Of a stretch of DNA of 64,000 bases, positions 22,012 through 33,467 are shown piece after piece. The notes beneath the pieces are model-generated. The model was not told the DNA's origin. It ran no database searches and was given only the letters and a program-made list of their open reading frames with translations. This DNA comes from Ascarosepion bandense (Eukaryota > Mollusca > Cephalopoda > Sepiida > Sepiidae). How positions within the stretch are numbered: the stretch's first letter is position 1; each line of letters starts with the position of its first letter. The stretch covers positions 186,001 to 250,000 of the forward strand of contig JBBBDQ010001942.1 of the NCBI GenBank assembly GCA_037127315.1, given 5' to 3'. A program made the position numbers and the translations under genes.

Positions 22012-22410
22012 GAGATGAAGGAAAAATTTGTAGCAGCTGAAATGTGGTTCTACAGAAGGATGCTGTGGATATCATGGACCGAGCATGCGAGCAATGATGA
22101 GGATTTGGAAAGGATGGAAACGAAAAGGAAATTAATACTGAGCACCAGGAAGAGACAACTAAAGTTCCTGGGACAGGCAATGAGGAAGGAGGGCTTGGAG
22201 AACCTGATACTAATAGGCCAGATAGAGGGAAAAAGAGACAGGGGAAAGCAGCAGATGACATATTTGAAGGACCTGATCAGGTGGATGACAAAATGAGGGT
22301 TGCATGGGGCAACTGGAGAAAGCGTGCTGAGAGCCACCAGCGACAGGGAGATGTGGAAAGCCATGATCGCCTACGTCCTGAAAGGACATGGCACATAAAG
22401 GAAGAAAAAA
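22012..22410 (+). mobile_element. LINE-B 3' copy with an intact C-terminal frame
   Basis: The frame 21913-22296 contains MKEKFVAAEMWFYRRMLWIS, WTEHASNDEDLERMETKRKL, RKRQLKFLGQAMRKEGLENL and DRGKQQMTYLKDLIRWMTK, the C-terminus of the LINE-B polyprotein. The first about 33 codons are unrelated flank. It ends with the ATGATCGCCTACGTCCTGAA block and CACATAAAGGAAGAA. Confidence 0.88.
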
Positions 22411-24057
22411 AAGGTTACACATGCACATGAAGGAGGGAGGTGCTGAAATTTTAAATTTCGATTGAAAATGTTTTGTTTTTAAATAAGTGTTTGGATTTAT
22501 TCAGTTTCTTTTATATTTTTTATGTTTTTATCACTTTTGTTATACTTTGTATATTTGTGGAGTGAAGATGTAAATAAAGAGTGAGACAGTCAAATACCAA
22601 ATGACAAAAAAATAGTATCTGAGTTTGAGGACTGCATATTTTACTAGTTTATAAATACCAAGGCCATGCATGTGGACACTCAGGGCCGTAGCTGATGCTA
22701 AAAAAAAACACCGGACTCAGAGAAAATTGCCCGGATTTATTAGTTGACACTATGATGACGTTATCAGAGTCATCGATTTCCAGAAACTATGATTTTTAGG
22801 ATTTTTTTGGCTATTCCAATGGAAATTAGGCACAGAACGTGAACGAAAGCAGGAAATCGGGTTTAAACTTTCTGAGTATAACCAATCTTTTCTCTGAAAA
22901 TTAATAAATAAACAAACAGATTTTTACTGTGTTCATTTGGATGTTTTCTTCGTTTTTCTTTCTTTGTGAATTGCTTAGTTTGATTTCTGACGACAACATT
23001 TTTCCTTGCCTGGATTTTCATTGTTATTGCACGGACCCGTGCCCAATGTGCCTGGTAGTGAGATACGGCCATGTGGACACTATAGTCCTACTGAAAGAGA
23101 GGAAGATTGTCAGGAACAGAGAATTCAGTGGAAAAGCATGATGAATTCAGATTAATTTCACAAATGGCTGGGATGTCTAGGGAGTGTGAAGACAGAAATA
23201 AACACTAAGACAATAAAAACTAAATGACAAAAATTGGCATCTGAGCTGGAAGATTGGTTATTCTTCTACTTTATAAATTAATTCTTTGAAAATAAATATT
23301 TAAAATTTTCTAATCAAAGGATGACGTTCTTGCCAACAATAAAAATCATGCTTCATTATATCATTGAAGGGTATTTAAGCAAAGTTTCTAGACAGACAAG
23401 CCAGTAAGGAATGACCAATAACAACAGTTTCATGATGACTGGCTTAAAAGAAATTCCTTTAGTCATACACTTGTCTTCCTCACCAAGCTACATGACACTG
23501 ACACTTTCCCTCTCACTTTCTCCCTTGCCTCTTCTTTTTAATGCATGTGTGAAGAAATCACATTTCTTTTATGCTGAAGCAAGTACAAACAAGGACAGTG
23601 TAATATACTAACAACTCTAAGTAGAAGCTGAAGAAACTTTATTTGACTAATTCAGATTTATTGCTGAAAACCGTTTATTATATTATAATGGATCATTACA
23701 AGTGAAAGGGGAGATGGGAGGTGCTTATTTTATTACCACAGACTGTAAGAATTTTCACACTCTTACACACTAAGATAAATATAGTTATATAACAGACAAC
23801 ATAAAATAAAAATATTTTATATTTACACACTTTTTTTTTATTTGTTGTGGATTTGAATCAATCCGCAACAAATTTAGTGGAATAATCAAATAGAACAATT
23901 ACAACAATATAGTGTAATACAAAGGTATGTGACAGAAGAATTGTTATTTACACCATTTATTTTCAGACTATTGTCTTCATCTTTGTTATTTTTATAAAAG
24001 CAATTTGATCATTGCATCATCAAACCTTCACCATGGGTATATCTATCAATATAACCT
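22411..24057. other. No gene seen
   Basis: No frame resembles a known protein; those present (22863-23072 minus, 22929-23141 plus, 23411-23611 plus) overlap shadows or are of simple composition. The words GGACACT with GGCCATG occur twice (22662, 23068), too little to call a repeat. A trace of the SINE-2 tail may lie at 23955-23990. Confidence 0.45.
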
Positions 24058-24600
24058 TTGTTTTTAATCATTTCATTCGAAGGCAAGGCAGTTTTACTAC
24101 TACTGGTGTGCAGAGGGTTACATAGGGGGAAAGTGATGAGACAGAGGGGCAGGTTATAAGGGGGTGTCAGGAAGAGGATAATAGAAGTATGAAAATACTG
24201 GTGTGATGGGGGTGGAGTAAATGAAGAAAAGAGCATGAGCGAAAGGATGCAAGTCAGAGAGATAGAAGATGACTATTGACCTTACATTTGAATTCCTGGA
24301 GATTGTAGCTGTCGGGGAAGCAAGTATATGAAAGGGAATTCCACAGATGGGAAGTGCATGAAAAGAAGCTGTTAGAGTAGAAATTGCGATTACATTTTAT
24401 CAGTTTCACTGTAAAAGGGTTGGACCTCATTGCTAATCTAGTAGCTCATATAAATTTATACGTAGGGGGCACCAGTGATCTAAGTTCATTGGAGCAGAAG
24501 CCATGAAAGTATTTATAGAAGAGGCACAGGAAACCACGTCACGCCGGTGAGACAGTGGGTGCAGCTGAGCTGCCAAGTCTGTATTGATCACATTACAGTG
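24058..24600 (-). mobile_element. LINE-A 3' fragment
   Basis: Minus strand: the 3' UTR complement lies at 24080-24125 (GGCAAGGCAGTTTTACTACT). The C-terminus (FKCKVN, LWNSL, SFSRTS equivalents) then runs through the GTAGAAATTGCGATTACATT block to GATCACATTACAG at 24597. Frameshifts interrupt the protein. Confidence 0.85.
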
Positions 24601-24774
24601 ACACAAATGAACTAGGCAAGATGTTTTAAATGAAGAACTCAAACAGAGTCAGAGTTCCAAAAGAGTTCTGATAGCATGTTTGTTAGAGTACCACTGGAGT
24701 TAGTCTAGACATAATATTATAGCTGATCTGTCTTTCTGTATGGCAGTAAATGTTTGACAATCTTTTTAAGGAGG

Positions 24775-25290
24775 AAGAGTTCCTGGGTATGACGGTAAAC
24801 TGCATCCAGCAACAGGGCTTCTAATTGGGAGGTTGTGAGGAGCATTGAACCACCTGTTGTTCTTAGGTCCACCCTGACTCGGAGTGGTAGCACCTGTTAG
24901 AGTCCCAGCTATGAGTCAATAGTTAACCCACAAACTGTGTTTAAAATACTATATAAAATAGACTTTTAGAGAAAAATATACGTCACTGAAAGAAAAAATA
25001 TTACAAACAATACATTTTTGAAGGAAAAAAAATTATCGCCTTAACACATTTTTAAAGAAAAAAAAATATTACCAGCAATACATTTTTTAATACAAAACTA
25101 AAAGACATCTTAAGTTTTTTAAAATAAAAAAAATAAATCAAATTTTTCATCAAAATCTGACTAAATCAACCTTCTTCGTATAACTGAACATTAAAAAATA
25201 TACCTTAAAACCCCACCTTTTTGGCATCAAATAGCCCACATAGGTTTATATGCCGTTAAACAAAACTCAAATCAAATCAATCAAGGATGA
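24775..25290 (+). mobile_element. R3 element, near full length
   Basis: One head unit (GTTCCTGGGTATGACGGTAA) and the body GGTCCACCCTGACTCGGAGT, GGTAGCACCTGTTAGAGTCC and CAGCTATGAGTCAATAGTTA are followed by AT-rich sequence with ACCAGCAATACATT. The tail AATAGCCCACATAGGTTTAT with ATGCCGTTAAACAAAACTC comes last. This is the best single copy to define the family. Confidence 0.78.
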
Positions 25291-26165
25291 AGAAGAAGTT
25301 CAAGGCAGCAGAAATTTTTTTTTTTTTTTTTTTATAAGCGTTTCACCCCGAGCAAGGCATGTCACTGCCACTACTGTGCAGGGGGCTACGTAGAGTGGAG
25401 AAAGGCTGATTAAATATAGGAAATAACAGAGGGTGGGTGATAGGCGGGTGAGGATACCGAGAATGAGGGTTGGGTAGATGAGAGTGTTGTGAGAATAGTT
25501 GGGAGTTAGTGTGATAGGAGGTGTCTATTGACCCTACATTTAAACACCTGGAGATTGTAACTGTCGGGAAAGCAGACTTGTGGAAGGGTGTTCCACAGGC
25601 GGGAAGCGTGAGAAAAGAAGCTGTTGGAGTAGAATTTACGGTTACATCTTATTTGTTTAACTGTAAAAGGGTGGGACCTAGTTGCTAATCTAGTATCTCG
25701 TGTAAATTCGTGCTTAGGCGGCACCAGTGATCTAAGCTCATCGGAGCAGAAGCCATGAAAGTACTTGTAGAAAAGGCACAGGGAAGCTACATCACGCCGG
25801 TGGTTCTACAGAAGAATGCTGAGGATGCCCTGGACTGAACTTGTGAGCAATGATGAGGTGTTAGGATGCAAAGAAGTAGAAAACTCGTACTTAACATCAG
25901 GAAGAGACAATTGAGTTTCTTGGGACATATAATGAAGAAAGAAGGCTTGGAGAATCACAGGATGGGAAAAAAAAAAAAAAGAGACCAGAAAAAGCAGTAT
26001 GAGACATATTTAAGAGATTTGAGCAAATGGATGGCAGAGCAGGGTTTGGGAGATATACCAAGAGGAAAAATATTGAGAGTACCAAGAGACAGGGCCAAAT
26101 GGGAGTCCATGATTGCTTATGTCCTGAATGGACACAGCACATATAGAAGAAGTAACAAGTTATAA
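25286..26165 (+). mobile_element. LINE-B copy split by an inserted LINE-A
   Basis: 25286-25314 (ATGAAGAAGAAGTTCAAGGC, then AGCAGAAAT) and 25801-26160 (GGTTCTACAGAAGAATGCTG onward) are adjacent in intact LINE-B. The second part encodes RKRQLSFLGHIMKKEGLENH and ends CACATATAGAAGAAG. LINE-A lies exactly between the two. Confidence 0.85.
25315..25800 (-). mobile_element. LINE-A 3' fragment inserted in LINE-B
   Basis: A poly-T run (25315-25333) marks its poly-A tail. The frame 25724-25506 reads PPKHEFTRDTRLATRSHPFT and then RLWNTLPQVCFPDSYN with FKCRVNRHLLSH. The copy stops abruptly at CATCACGCCGGT where LINE-B resumes. Confidence 0.9.
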
Positions 26166-26500
26166 GACGGAACAATGTCCAAAAATAAAAGGCAACTATC
26201 TCCAAAGGTCAAGTTGTTGTTCATAAACTTGAAAATCAAACCTCAGGTAAGATAGAATTGGCAAAAACACAGTCCCAATTAATCAGCCTCAGAAAGTGAT
26301 GCCAAGATTTGTGTACGTATCCTTACACGGTAATAATCAGAAATCAATGCCCACAGTCATAAATGGCAACACATTATGAATTTATGAGGATACACTCTTT
26401 CCATAGAATAAAACATTATTATTAAAGTGTGACGGACACACTTATTTACATCCATCTTTAAACTTCTCATTTGCACTTTATTTTCATGGTTTCTGCTTCA
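26166..26500. other. No gene seen
   Basis: Apparently unique AT-rich DNA between LINE-B and LINE-A fragments. Confidence 0.45.
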
Positions 26501-26504
26501 ATGA

Positions 26505-26972
26505 TCTTAGCCTCCTGGTGCCCCTCTGCATGAATTTACTTGAAGAAACTGACAAGTTCCCACCCTTTACAGTCAAAACAACCAAATGCATCTCTCACTT
26601 CTACTCTTTCAGCTTCTTTTCTTGCACTTCTCGCCTGTGGAAGTCTGTATACTTGCTTCCCTGATAGCTACCACCTCCAAGAATTTAAATGCAACATCAA
26701 TTGCCATCTTTTATCCCTTTGACTCCCATCATTCTCTTATTCTTTCCCCAACACACCCTGTATATTGTTGTTCTCCCTTTTCACTTTACTCTCAAACAAG
26801 TCTCTTCACTCCAGTATTCCCATCCTCTTAATGATTCTCTGACACCCCCTGTAACCGATTCCCCTCTTTTGTTCACCTTTCTCTTATGTAACCTTTTACT
26901 TTCTCTTTATGCAACCATCTGTGCACCAGTGGCACTGCTACCATACTTGGGGTGAAATGGTAATAAAAAAAA
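26505..26972 (+). mobile_element. LINE-A 3' fragment, highly decayed
   Basis: CCTCCTGGTGCCCCTCTGCA corresponds to the SLVPP region. Traces of HPFTVK, FSCTS and FPDSYHLQEFKCNINCHLLS (26660-26720) follow. The 3' UTR (GTGCACCAGTGGCACTGC, TTGGGGTGAAATGG) and a short A-run close it. Confidence 0.82.
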
Positions 26973-26989
26973 TCTGTTTTAATGGCAAC

Positions 26990-27240
26990 TCTGATTTGTT
27001 CAATTGTTAAAGTGTGGAGGGTACACCTATTTACATATATGTTTTAATGGTATGTCTGCTTGGTTTGATATGGTTAATATTATGGTGTCCTTTTACAAGG
27101 AATGGACTCTTCCTCTTGCTATATATAATTACCTGCATGACTTACAGGAGGCAGTTAAGTGCGACAGCTAGTATGCAGTTAAAGCCAGCTACTAATCAGG
27201 CATTATACAGCATAACTGTATCATTTTAACTTACTTATTT
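26990..27240 (+). mobile_element. Dispersed repeat with a TATA box, shared with 30.6 and 36.8 kb (LTR-like?)
   Basis: TTATGGTGTCCTTTTACAAG, GGAATGGACTCTTCCTCTTG and CTATATATAATTACCTG match, in inverse orientation, 30600-30770 and 36765-36930. The word TATATATAA and the repeated architecture suggest an LTR, but I could not find clean TG...CA ends or a target duplication. Confidence 0.45.
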
Positions 27241-27442
27241 TTATTTACTTAATTACTAACACTTACATTCTACATATGTTGTTATACTAATATAGTCTTT
27301 TGAACCTACCGTCTGTGTTCCGTATCTTACTTTCGACCAAACTGGTCACTACAACTTTGCGGCAAAGATGTATTAAATATAGTCATCTGCAGACAGATCT
27401 ATTTTGCTGTATCACAGCTCATAAGTACAGTTAGACAGCCGA

Positions 27443-27530
27443 TTGCTTTTTACCCAGGATTGAAACCCAACCAAATTGGTGTCAGTCGGTGATTCTACCT
27501 CTGAGCTACGAGCAGGAGGCAGACTTTTTA
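27443..27530 (-). mobile_element. tRNA-like SINE head or tRNA pseudogene
   Basis: The minus strand has GTAGCTCAGAGGTAGAATCA, an excellent Pol III A box, and GGGTTTCAATCCTGGG, a near B box, about 30 bp apart. The acceptor stem does not close convincingly, so this is probably a SINE head or pseudogene rather than a working tRNA. Confidence 0.5.
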
Positions 27531-27559
27531 GCGTGTATATTATCGCTATACATGCCCAA

Positions 27560-28080
27560 TAGCTGAGAGTGTTCCAATTCATTGCTGAAAGAATGATGAA
27601 CAATGTATTAAATATATATATATGTTCAAAACTTTCATTTACTCATCATATAAAAAATTTAGTTTACTACATTTTTTTTGTTTAACTATCTAGGTTGTTT
27701 TTTTTATAACATACTCCTTAGAGAGAAGTACATTTTTATGAAGGCTAGATGGTTTGTGTAAAAAATTGTTTCAGTTGTATATCTTTTTAGAAATAGTGGT
27801 TTAAAACTATCAAAATTATGAAGGATCCATTTCAAGTTTAAGGAAAGTTATTTTTTTGTATTTTGTGGCCAGTGAGAGTCATGGTCTCATGCCCTTGTGA
27901 AAACTTGGATGGTGCCTTCTCTGAGCCTAAATTCCTGAATAAATAAAAGCTCAGAACAGTTAAGCTTGGAGAATATATATTGACAGCAAGGGGACAAAGA
28001 TAAGAAGGCATTTGACATCAAGAAGAGAACAAAAAGCCACCAGTTACCAGCCAGCTGCAGAGAGACTGAAATTCAAGCCG
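27560..28080. other. No gene seen
   Basis: AT-rich DNA followed by a moderately GC-rich stretch (GTCATGGTCTCATGCCCTTG) with no open frame or known repeat. Confidence 0.45.
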
Positions 28081-28081
28081 A

Positions 28082-28727
28082 AATGGCTGAACCGATTTTC
28101 TTGAAAATTTACACAGTTGTACTATAAGTATCTGCGAGTGTTCATAACTAGGTTTTGTATCGAGGTACCCTGATAAATATTGAAAATCGATAATCGAAAA
28201 AATCAGGTTATAGAAGGAGTGGTCCGATTTTAATCAAATTTGATACACTCATAGACAAAGACATAAGAAATGATATTCAGAAGTTTCAAGGTTGCAGTTC
28301 TTACAATACTGCAGAAGATTGATAATATATATATATAAAAGGCAAGATGTTTGTGTGTGTGTCTGTTTATCTGTCTATATGTCTGTATTTTTTCAGCCCT
28401 TTTATTTTAGTTTTTGCTTCGGGTTTGGCTCTAAGTAGGGATAATTGTAGTTCTTAGTCTCAGCCATGATACCATCTACTCAGAGGACTTATTTAGCCTT
28501 CAAAATTCAGTTTACAATGAAAAAAACCTTATCTGATATCGATACCAGGAAATCAAAATTTGACTTACATCCATTCATTTTTCTTTCAGTCTACGGTTTC
28601 GCTTTAACTGGAAACAACTATTGCTTTTTAGTCTTTCATGCCAACGTCCAAAGAGTCTGATCTCCAGGACCATGGATTAGTTTTAAAGCTTTCATTACAC
28701 CCGAGCAACGCCGGGCTATACAGCTAG
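28082..28727 (+). mobile_element. Helitron-like element, 5'-truncated
   Basis: The body from GGCTGAACCGATTTTCTTGA to the 3' hairpin (CACCCGAGCAACGCCGGGCT) and CTAG (28724-28727) followed by T matches the 34-kb copy. The TC start and GT tract are missing. The internal TATA-rich/GTGTGTGTG block is at 28325-28365. Confidence 0.85.
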
Positions 28728-28739
28728 TTAAATTATATT

Positions 28740-29245
28740 TAGTGGTTGAGTCTTGTATCATTATTTTGCACATATTATGACATTCCATTCTTACTATCTA
28801 GAATTTTGTGCTTGACACAATAATTTAAATTTGGTAGGTAGTTAAAAAACTTTCATATTTTGCACAAAATATACAAATGTGGTCATTGTGTAATTTTGAA
28901 ATTTTTATAACCAATAAATATTAAATTATTATCACTGTTTAAAATCAGAGATAACCATTCAGAAAAGTGTATCTAAAAAAATAAAGATTATTGGAATGAA
29001 TAATATCAAATTTAAATTATTTAATTCTTTAAATTACAGTGCATGGTGAATGTTAATAATATAAATAATATCAGTAAAAGTTTTTAAAAAGATTCATTCA
29101 TTCCTATTATAATGACAGAGAAAATAAGAAAAGCAAGCATAGAAATAAGCAGAAACCAATGTTTTCCTAATTCATTGACTTTCATCATTGTAAGGATTTT
29201 ACATAAGACAAGTTTAATTTATTTTACTTCAAGTAAAGCACAAAA
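28740..29245. other. No gene seen
   Basis: Very AT-rich DNA with no frame or repeat that I recognise. Confidence 0.45.
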
Positions 29246-29249
29246 GACT

Positions 29250-30352
29250 TGTACCTATGTAGCTATGTTTCATTGACTATGCGAAAGCATTCGACAAGAT
29301 ACAACACAAAGAATTGATGGAGATGCTCGGCAGCCTCGACATTTTTGGGAAAGACATAAGAGTAATCAAGAATCTCTACTGGCAGCAAACGGCCTGCATA
29401 CAGACAGGTAATGATTTCAGTAGATTTACAAAGATAGAAAGAGGCATAAGACAAGGATGTGTCTTTTCACCGGATCTGTTCAACTTGTACAGCAAGAATA
29501 TCTTATGGACCCTAGATGACACACCAGAATTTGTTATTGGCGGCCACAACTTGAACAACATGAGGTATTCAGATGATACAGTGCTGACTGCAGACACGGA
29601 AAGGAAACTACAAGACCTCCTACAGAAGGTAGCGGTGGAGAGTGACAAAAAAGGACTACAAATAAACTTTAAGAAAACTGAATGCATGGTCATCAGCAAA
29701 AAGAGCAACCCAAAATGCCAAATACAGGTGGGGGAACCAAAAATCAAACAAGTACAAAAATTTAAATACCTAGGAAGTGTGCTGACAGGAGATGGAAAGT
29801 GCAATACAGAGATCCGAAGGTGAATTGGCATGGCAAAGGACGTGTTCCAGAAGCTGAGTAAAGTACTAATCAAAGAAAAGACTGCTGGATTGCTATGTGA
29901 AGTCAGTTCTTCAATATGGTAGTGAATGCTGGACAATATCATCAAAAATGAGGACAAAACTGGAAGCAGCAGAAATGTGGTTCTACAGAAGGATGCTGTG
30001 GATATTGTGGACTGAGCATGTAAGCAACGATGAGGTGTTGGAAAGAATAGCAACAAAAAAGAAAATTAATACTGAGCATCAGGAAGAGACAACTGAAGTT
30101 CCTGGAACATGCAATGAGGAAGGAGGGCCTGTAGAACCTGATACTGACTGGCCAGATAGAAGGAAAGAGAGACAGAGGAAGGCAGTGGATAACATATTTG
30201 CAGGGCCTGATCAGGTGGATGATGAAAGGGTAGTTGCCAGAAGTAACAGGAGCAAACATACTAAGAGCCAAAAGGGATAGGATGACATGGAAAAACATGA
30301 TCGCTTATGTCCTGAAGGGACAGGGCTATTGAAGAAGAAGAAGAAGAAGAAG

Positions 30353-30382
<30 letters not shown>
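29250..30382 (+). mobile_element. LINE-B copy from RT motif A to the 3' tail
   Basis: The copy begins just before CFIDYAKAFDKIQHKELMEM (29266 onward), which holds the first catalytic Asp. It continues RGIRQGCVFSPDLFNLYSKN and reaches the second catalytic block, which reads YSDD (29566-29577) in place of YADD. The frame ends at TGA 29821-29823 where other copies have CAA. Later segments carry the C-terminal VLQYGSECWTISSK and WFYRRMLWILWTEH blocks, and a long (GAA)n tail at 30332-30382 ends the element. Endonuclease and N-terminal RT are absent. Confidence 0.92.
29263..29823 (+). pseudogene. LINE-B reverse transcriptase palm, partial
   Basis: About 186 codons are open in frame from 29263. They include motif A (DYAKAFD), the RQGCVFSPDLF block, the YSDD variant of motif C, and KKTECMVISKKSNPKC with KFKYLGSVLTGDGKCNTEI downstream. 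These are established RT motifs of non-LTR retrotransposons. The copy is 5'-truncated, closed by a TGA in place of a sense codon, and has an Ala-to-Ser change in the catalytic box, so it is not expected to be active. Confidence 0.88.
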
Positions 30383-30383
<1 letters not shown>

Positions 30384-30405
30384 GACAGCGTATATACCAA
30401 AAGCA

Positions 30406-31892
30406 TATATAAGAAGAAGAGACTAGCATGGGAAAAGGGAGCACAAAACTGGACACCATAACTGTTCATTTGATGCACATGTTATTGTGCAGTATTAACA
30501 AAAGAACCATTCTATTTTCATTTAGAATTATCCATTTGATAATAAATACTAAAAATAGTATGAAATAAATATTTCTTTTTTAAAACCTGTGGTGGCCTAA
30601 CAATTATGGCCGGTAGTGTAAGTCTGAATAGTACTGCTACACTGCTTATTGCCTGAATCATAGCTGGCTTTAACTGTGTACTATCTGTCCTTCTGTAAAT
30701 GACCCAGGTAATTATATATAGTAAGAGGAAGAGTCCATTCCTCATAGAAGGACACCATAACAGGTTTCTTTTCACATGTCAGTCAGTTAAGTGCCATACG
30801 TGATACACGCTTGGGCGATTATGTCTCAAAGGAGACATGACTGAATGGGCAGAAGATTATCCTGCAGTAGGTTGCCATTGCTTTCTGTGGTAGACTAGTT
30901 GCCGACCAAGGCTATAGAACCCAATCTGTCCTGTTACTTAACCCATAACTGAAAGGAATAGATGGATTAATACCTTTCCCAAGGGTATTTGTGCATAAGT
31001 GAATACAATGAATTTGGCTGGAATTCGAACTCGGCTCCCCGATTTCTCGTTCTGAGTCGATATCCAATGCACCACAACATTTCAACTGAATAATTCTAAT
31101 ATCTCCACCTAAACACTGAAATTTTTATTTATTATTTTTGTTTGTCAATAGGAGTTTATAGTGTTCATTATTTTTTTACCAATTCTTAAGTACAAATAAA
31201 AATGTATAAATTCATTTTCATATGTTTAGATTTTACTACAAATCTAATCATTGTTTTTTAAAACAATAAAAATTGCTGAGGAGTAAAGGTAGTTATAAAA
31301 GTGGTGTCATGTGAAAAAACTGTTCTTTTGACACTCCATCTTATTGCTTGTATGTTTATCCAAGTTTGCAGGTAATTGTAGCCTTTTAGTTTTTCAAGAA
31401 CCAAGCAAAGTCTAACACTGTCATAATACACTGAGTTTCATCCGTTCTATGGATTTTATATAGATAGGGAAAGAGGAAATATTAAAAGCATATATATGAA
31501 GTAAGCAGATGCCAACATTTCCATAATACACTTACTGTGCCAACAGTTACAGCAAATATAATATTCATTAAAAAGCTGATCATTATATATTAATTCACAT
31601 TCAGCTTAAAAATATATTAACTTTAGTCAAATATCCTAAGTGTACAATTGGCATGTTTTGACGACTGAAATGGTGTAATTTAGAATAAGCCATCACTTTT
31701 TAAAAATTGGTTTTGGTACAAGAAGATGAAAGTCATTCACAAGGAAATGAATGAATAACAATTGGGTGTTTAAATGAAGATATTTTTGATTTTTGTGATA
31801 ATAAATCTTGGCACTAAGCCTGTGTTTTACATTGAATGTCTAATAGGATGCTTCTGGTCAGGAAATAATTGAAGCATTATTGATAATACTTA
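30406..31892. repeat. Segmental duplication, copy 1 (partner 36569-38052)
   Basis: Starting at AAGAAGAGACTAGCATGG and ending near GATAATACTT, about 1.49 kb is nearly identical, in direct orientation, to 36569-38052. It includes the LTR-like repeat (30590-30780, minus), a SINE-1 copy, and about 800 bp of otherwise unique AT-rich DNA. Differences are a handful of substitutions and one-base indels. Confidence 0.95.
30781..31078 (-). mobile_element. SINE-1 copy, full length
   Basis: From AGTCAGTTAAGTGCCATACG to the head complement GATATCCAATGCACCACA. The B box complement is in GGAATTCGAACTCGGC. Being inside the duplicated 1.5-kb segment, it is the same insertion as 36941-37239. Confidence 0.92.
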
Positions 31893-31897
31893 GGGAT

Positions 31898-31933
<36 letters not shown>

Positions 31934-32036
31934 ATAGACTTATCGTAATTATATCACATTCTTTTTGTAATTTTTATACCTATAAAAGAAGAAATAGCCA
32001 CAACATTTTATACAGGTGCACATATATATATATATT
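31893..32036. repeat. (AT)n tracts
   Basis: (TA)n at 31902-31931 and a shorter one at 32022-32036 flank about 90 bp of unassigned sequence. Confidence 0.85.
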
Positions 32037-32522
32037 TAGTGTATCAAGGCAGCAAATAATTTTCTGAACATATACTGTTAAATATAAGAGACAATGAATG
32101 TCTTTTATGTTTAATCACGAGCCGTTCTAAACGTCGTATTTTGGCTTTTTTTTTCAGTTAAAAATAAAGACAAAAATTCTCCAACATTTGGATAATTTTT
32201 TATTAATTTGGTTCTAAGCTTTCGGCTCACATGAGCCATCTTCAGAGAGGTTATTAGAACATTACATTGTATTTGAATACATGGTTCTGTTGTCATTTCG
32301 CGCTATCATGTGGTCTGACATCATAGAACTGCATTGCAAATTTGTGAACTGCGTTTGTTATTTTTGGTAACTATTGCCATTGCCTAGCATAGTTTTATGT
32401 CAACACGAAATAAAATCATCGGTGATGGTGGATGTTATTGTATTACTGTCTTAATAACTTCTCTGAAGATGGCTCATGTGAGCCGAAAGCTTAGAACCAA
32501 ATTAATAAAAAATTATCCAAAT
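32037..32522. mobile_element. Foldback element (same family as 62.6-63.0 kb)
   Basis: 32187-32255 and 32452-32522 are inverted copies (GGATAATTTTTTATTAATTT ... against its complement) and contain GGCTCACATGAGCC. The outer left part GGCAGCAAATAATTTTCTGA with GACAATGAATG matches the right end of the 62.6-kb element in inverse. The right outer end is lost in a (TA)n tract. Each arm contains CTGAAGAT-GGCTC-ATGT-GAGCC-GAAAG, which is hammerhead-like but without a usable stem III. Confidence 0.78.
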
Positions 32523-32535
32523 ATATATATTAGTA

Positions 32536-32580
<45 letters not shown>

Positions 32581-32622
32581 ATAAAGAAATAGGGTTGTTC
32601 CAATGAGAGAAATTGGTATAGA

Positions 32623-32880
32623 ATAAAAGTGTGAGAAGCCGTGAACATTTTCTTTAAAGTGTATATTTATTGTTTTTGTTATTATACATGTTATGATACA
32701 TTAAGTGTCCATAATGGTATTTGTGATGCCACATCATTTCAAGTCTAAAATTGACTCTCTTCAGGCGAATTAATTTGTGGCTTTACTTATTGAGTTCTTT
32801 TGTTTGAAAACATGTATAATAACAAAAACAATAAATATACACTTTAAAGAAAATGTCCATGACTTCTCACACTTTTTATT
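32623..32880. mobile_element. Foldback element with 70-bp inverted arms
   Basis: 32623-32692 (ATAAAAGTGTGAGAAGCCGT ... TTATACATGTT) is inverted at 32809-32880 (AACATGTATAATAACAAAAA ... TCTCACACTTTTTAT). The arms enclose about 116 bp of unrelated sequence, and (TA)n tracts lie on both outer sides. Confidence 0.9.
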
Positions 32881-32999
32881 ATATATATATATAATAATAT
32901 TAATTATAGCAACAACAATACCAATAGTAACAAAACTAACTCTGCCAAAACTAGTATTAATTAAGCTATAATTTAAATTGTCTTGTACAACCCACCAAG

Positions 33000-33460
33000 A
33001 ATGAACTTGGAGGGAAATGAAAGGGAAGTAAAAAAAGAAACAAACGAAGTACATGAACAAATGTCAAGCGCTCGTAAAAAAGAAAAAACCCCAAGACGAA
33101 AACCCTAACACTTAAGCGCTCAATACAAAAGTAGATCAAACAAAGTAGAGCCAATTTCCCTGATGAGCAGTTAGGCAAAACTGTGGTAGGTTGTTGGCTC
33201 TTGCTCAGATTTTCTGTCTTTATATATATATATATGTGTGGTAGAATAAGTAAAGAACTGGTAAGAAAAGTCTTTAATCTAACATGTTTCACTTTATTAA
33301 GTTTCTTCATAGATTTCTTAATAATGCACGGATTTATTTATTATTCATGTTTTCTTAAGAAACCTTTGAAAGAACCTAATAAAATAAAATATAATAGATT
33401 ACAGACACTTTTCCTATCTGCTTTTTACTTATTTTCTCACCTTGTTGGATTGCAGTCCAT
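33000..33460. other. No gene seen
   Basis: Frames on both strands overlap each other and show no recognisable motif. A short TATATATA tract lies at 33221-33236. Confidence 0.45.
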
Positions 33461-33467
33461 ATATTTA

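Noticed and set aside
27443..27530. Functional tRNA gene on the minus strand
   Set aside because: A box is excellent but the acceptor and anticodon stems do not pair properly; SINE head or pseudogene is likelier.
30518..30775. 85-codon minus-strand frame as a host membrane protein, also at 36709-36936 and 27014-27229
   Set aside because: All three belong to one dispersed repeat with a TATA box; frames differ between copies.
32452..32522. Hammerhead ribozyme in the 32-kb foldback arms
   Set aside because: CTGAAGA, a perfect GGCTC/GAGCC stem and GAAA are present, but an extra T precedes stem II and no loop-bearing stem III or clear cleavage triplet can be drawn.
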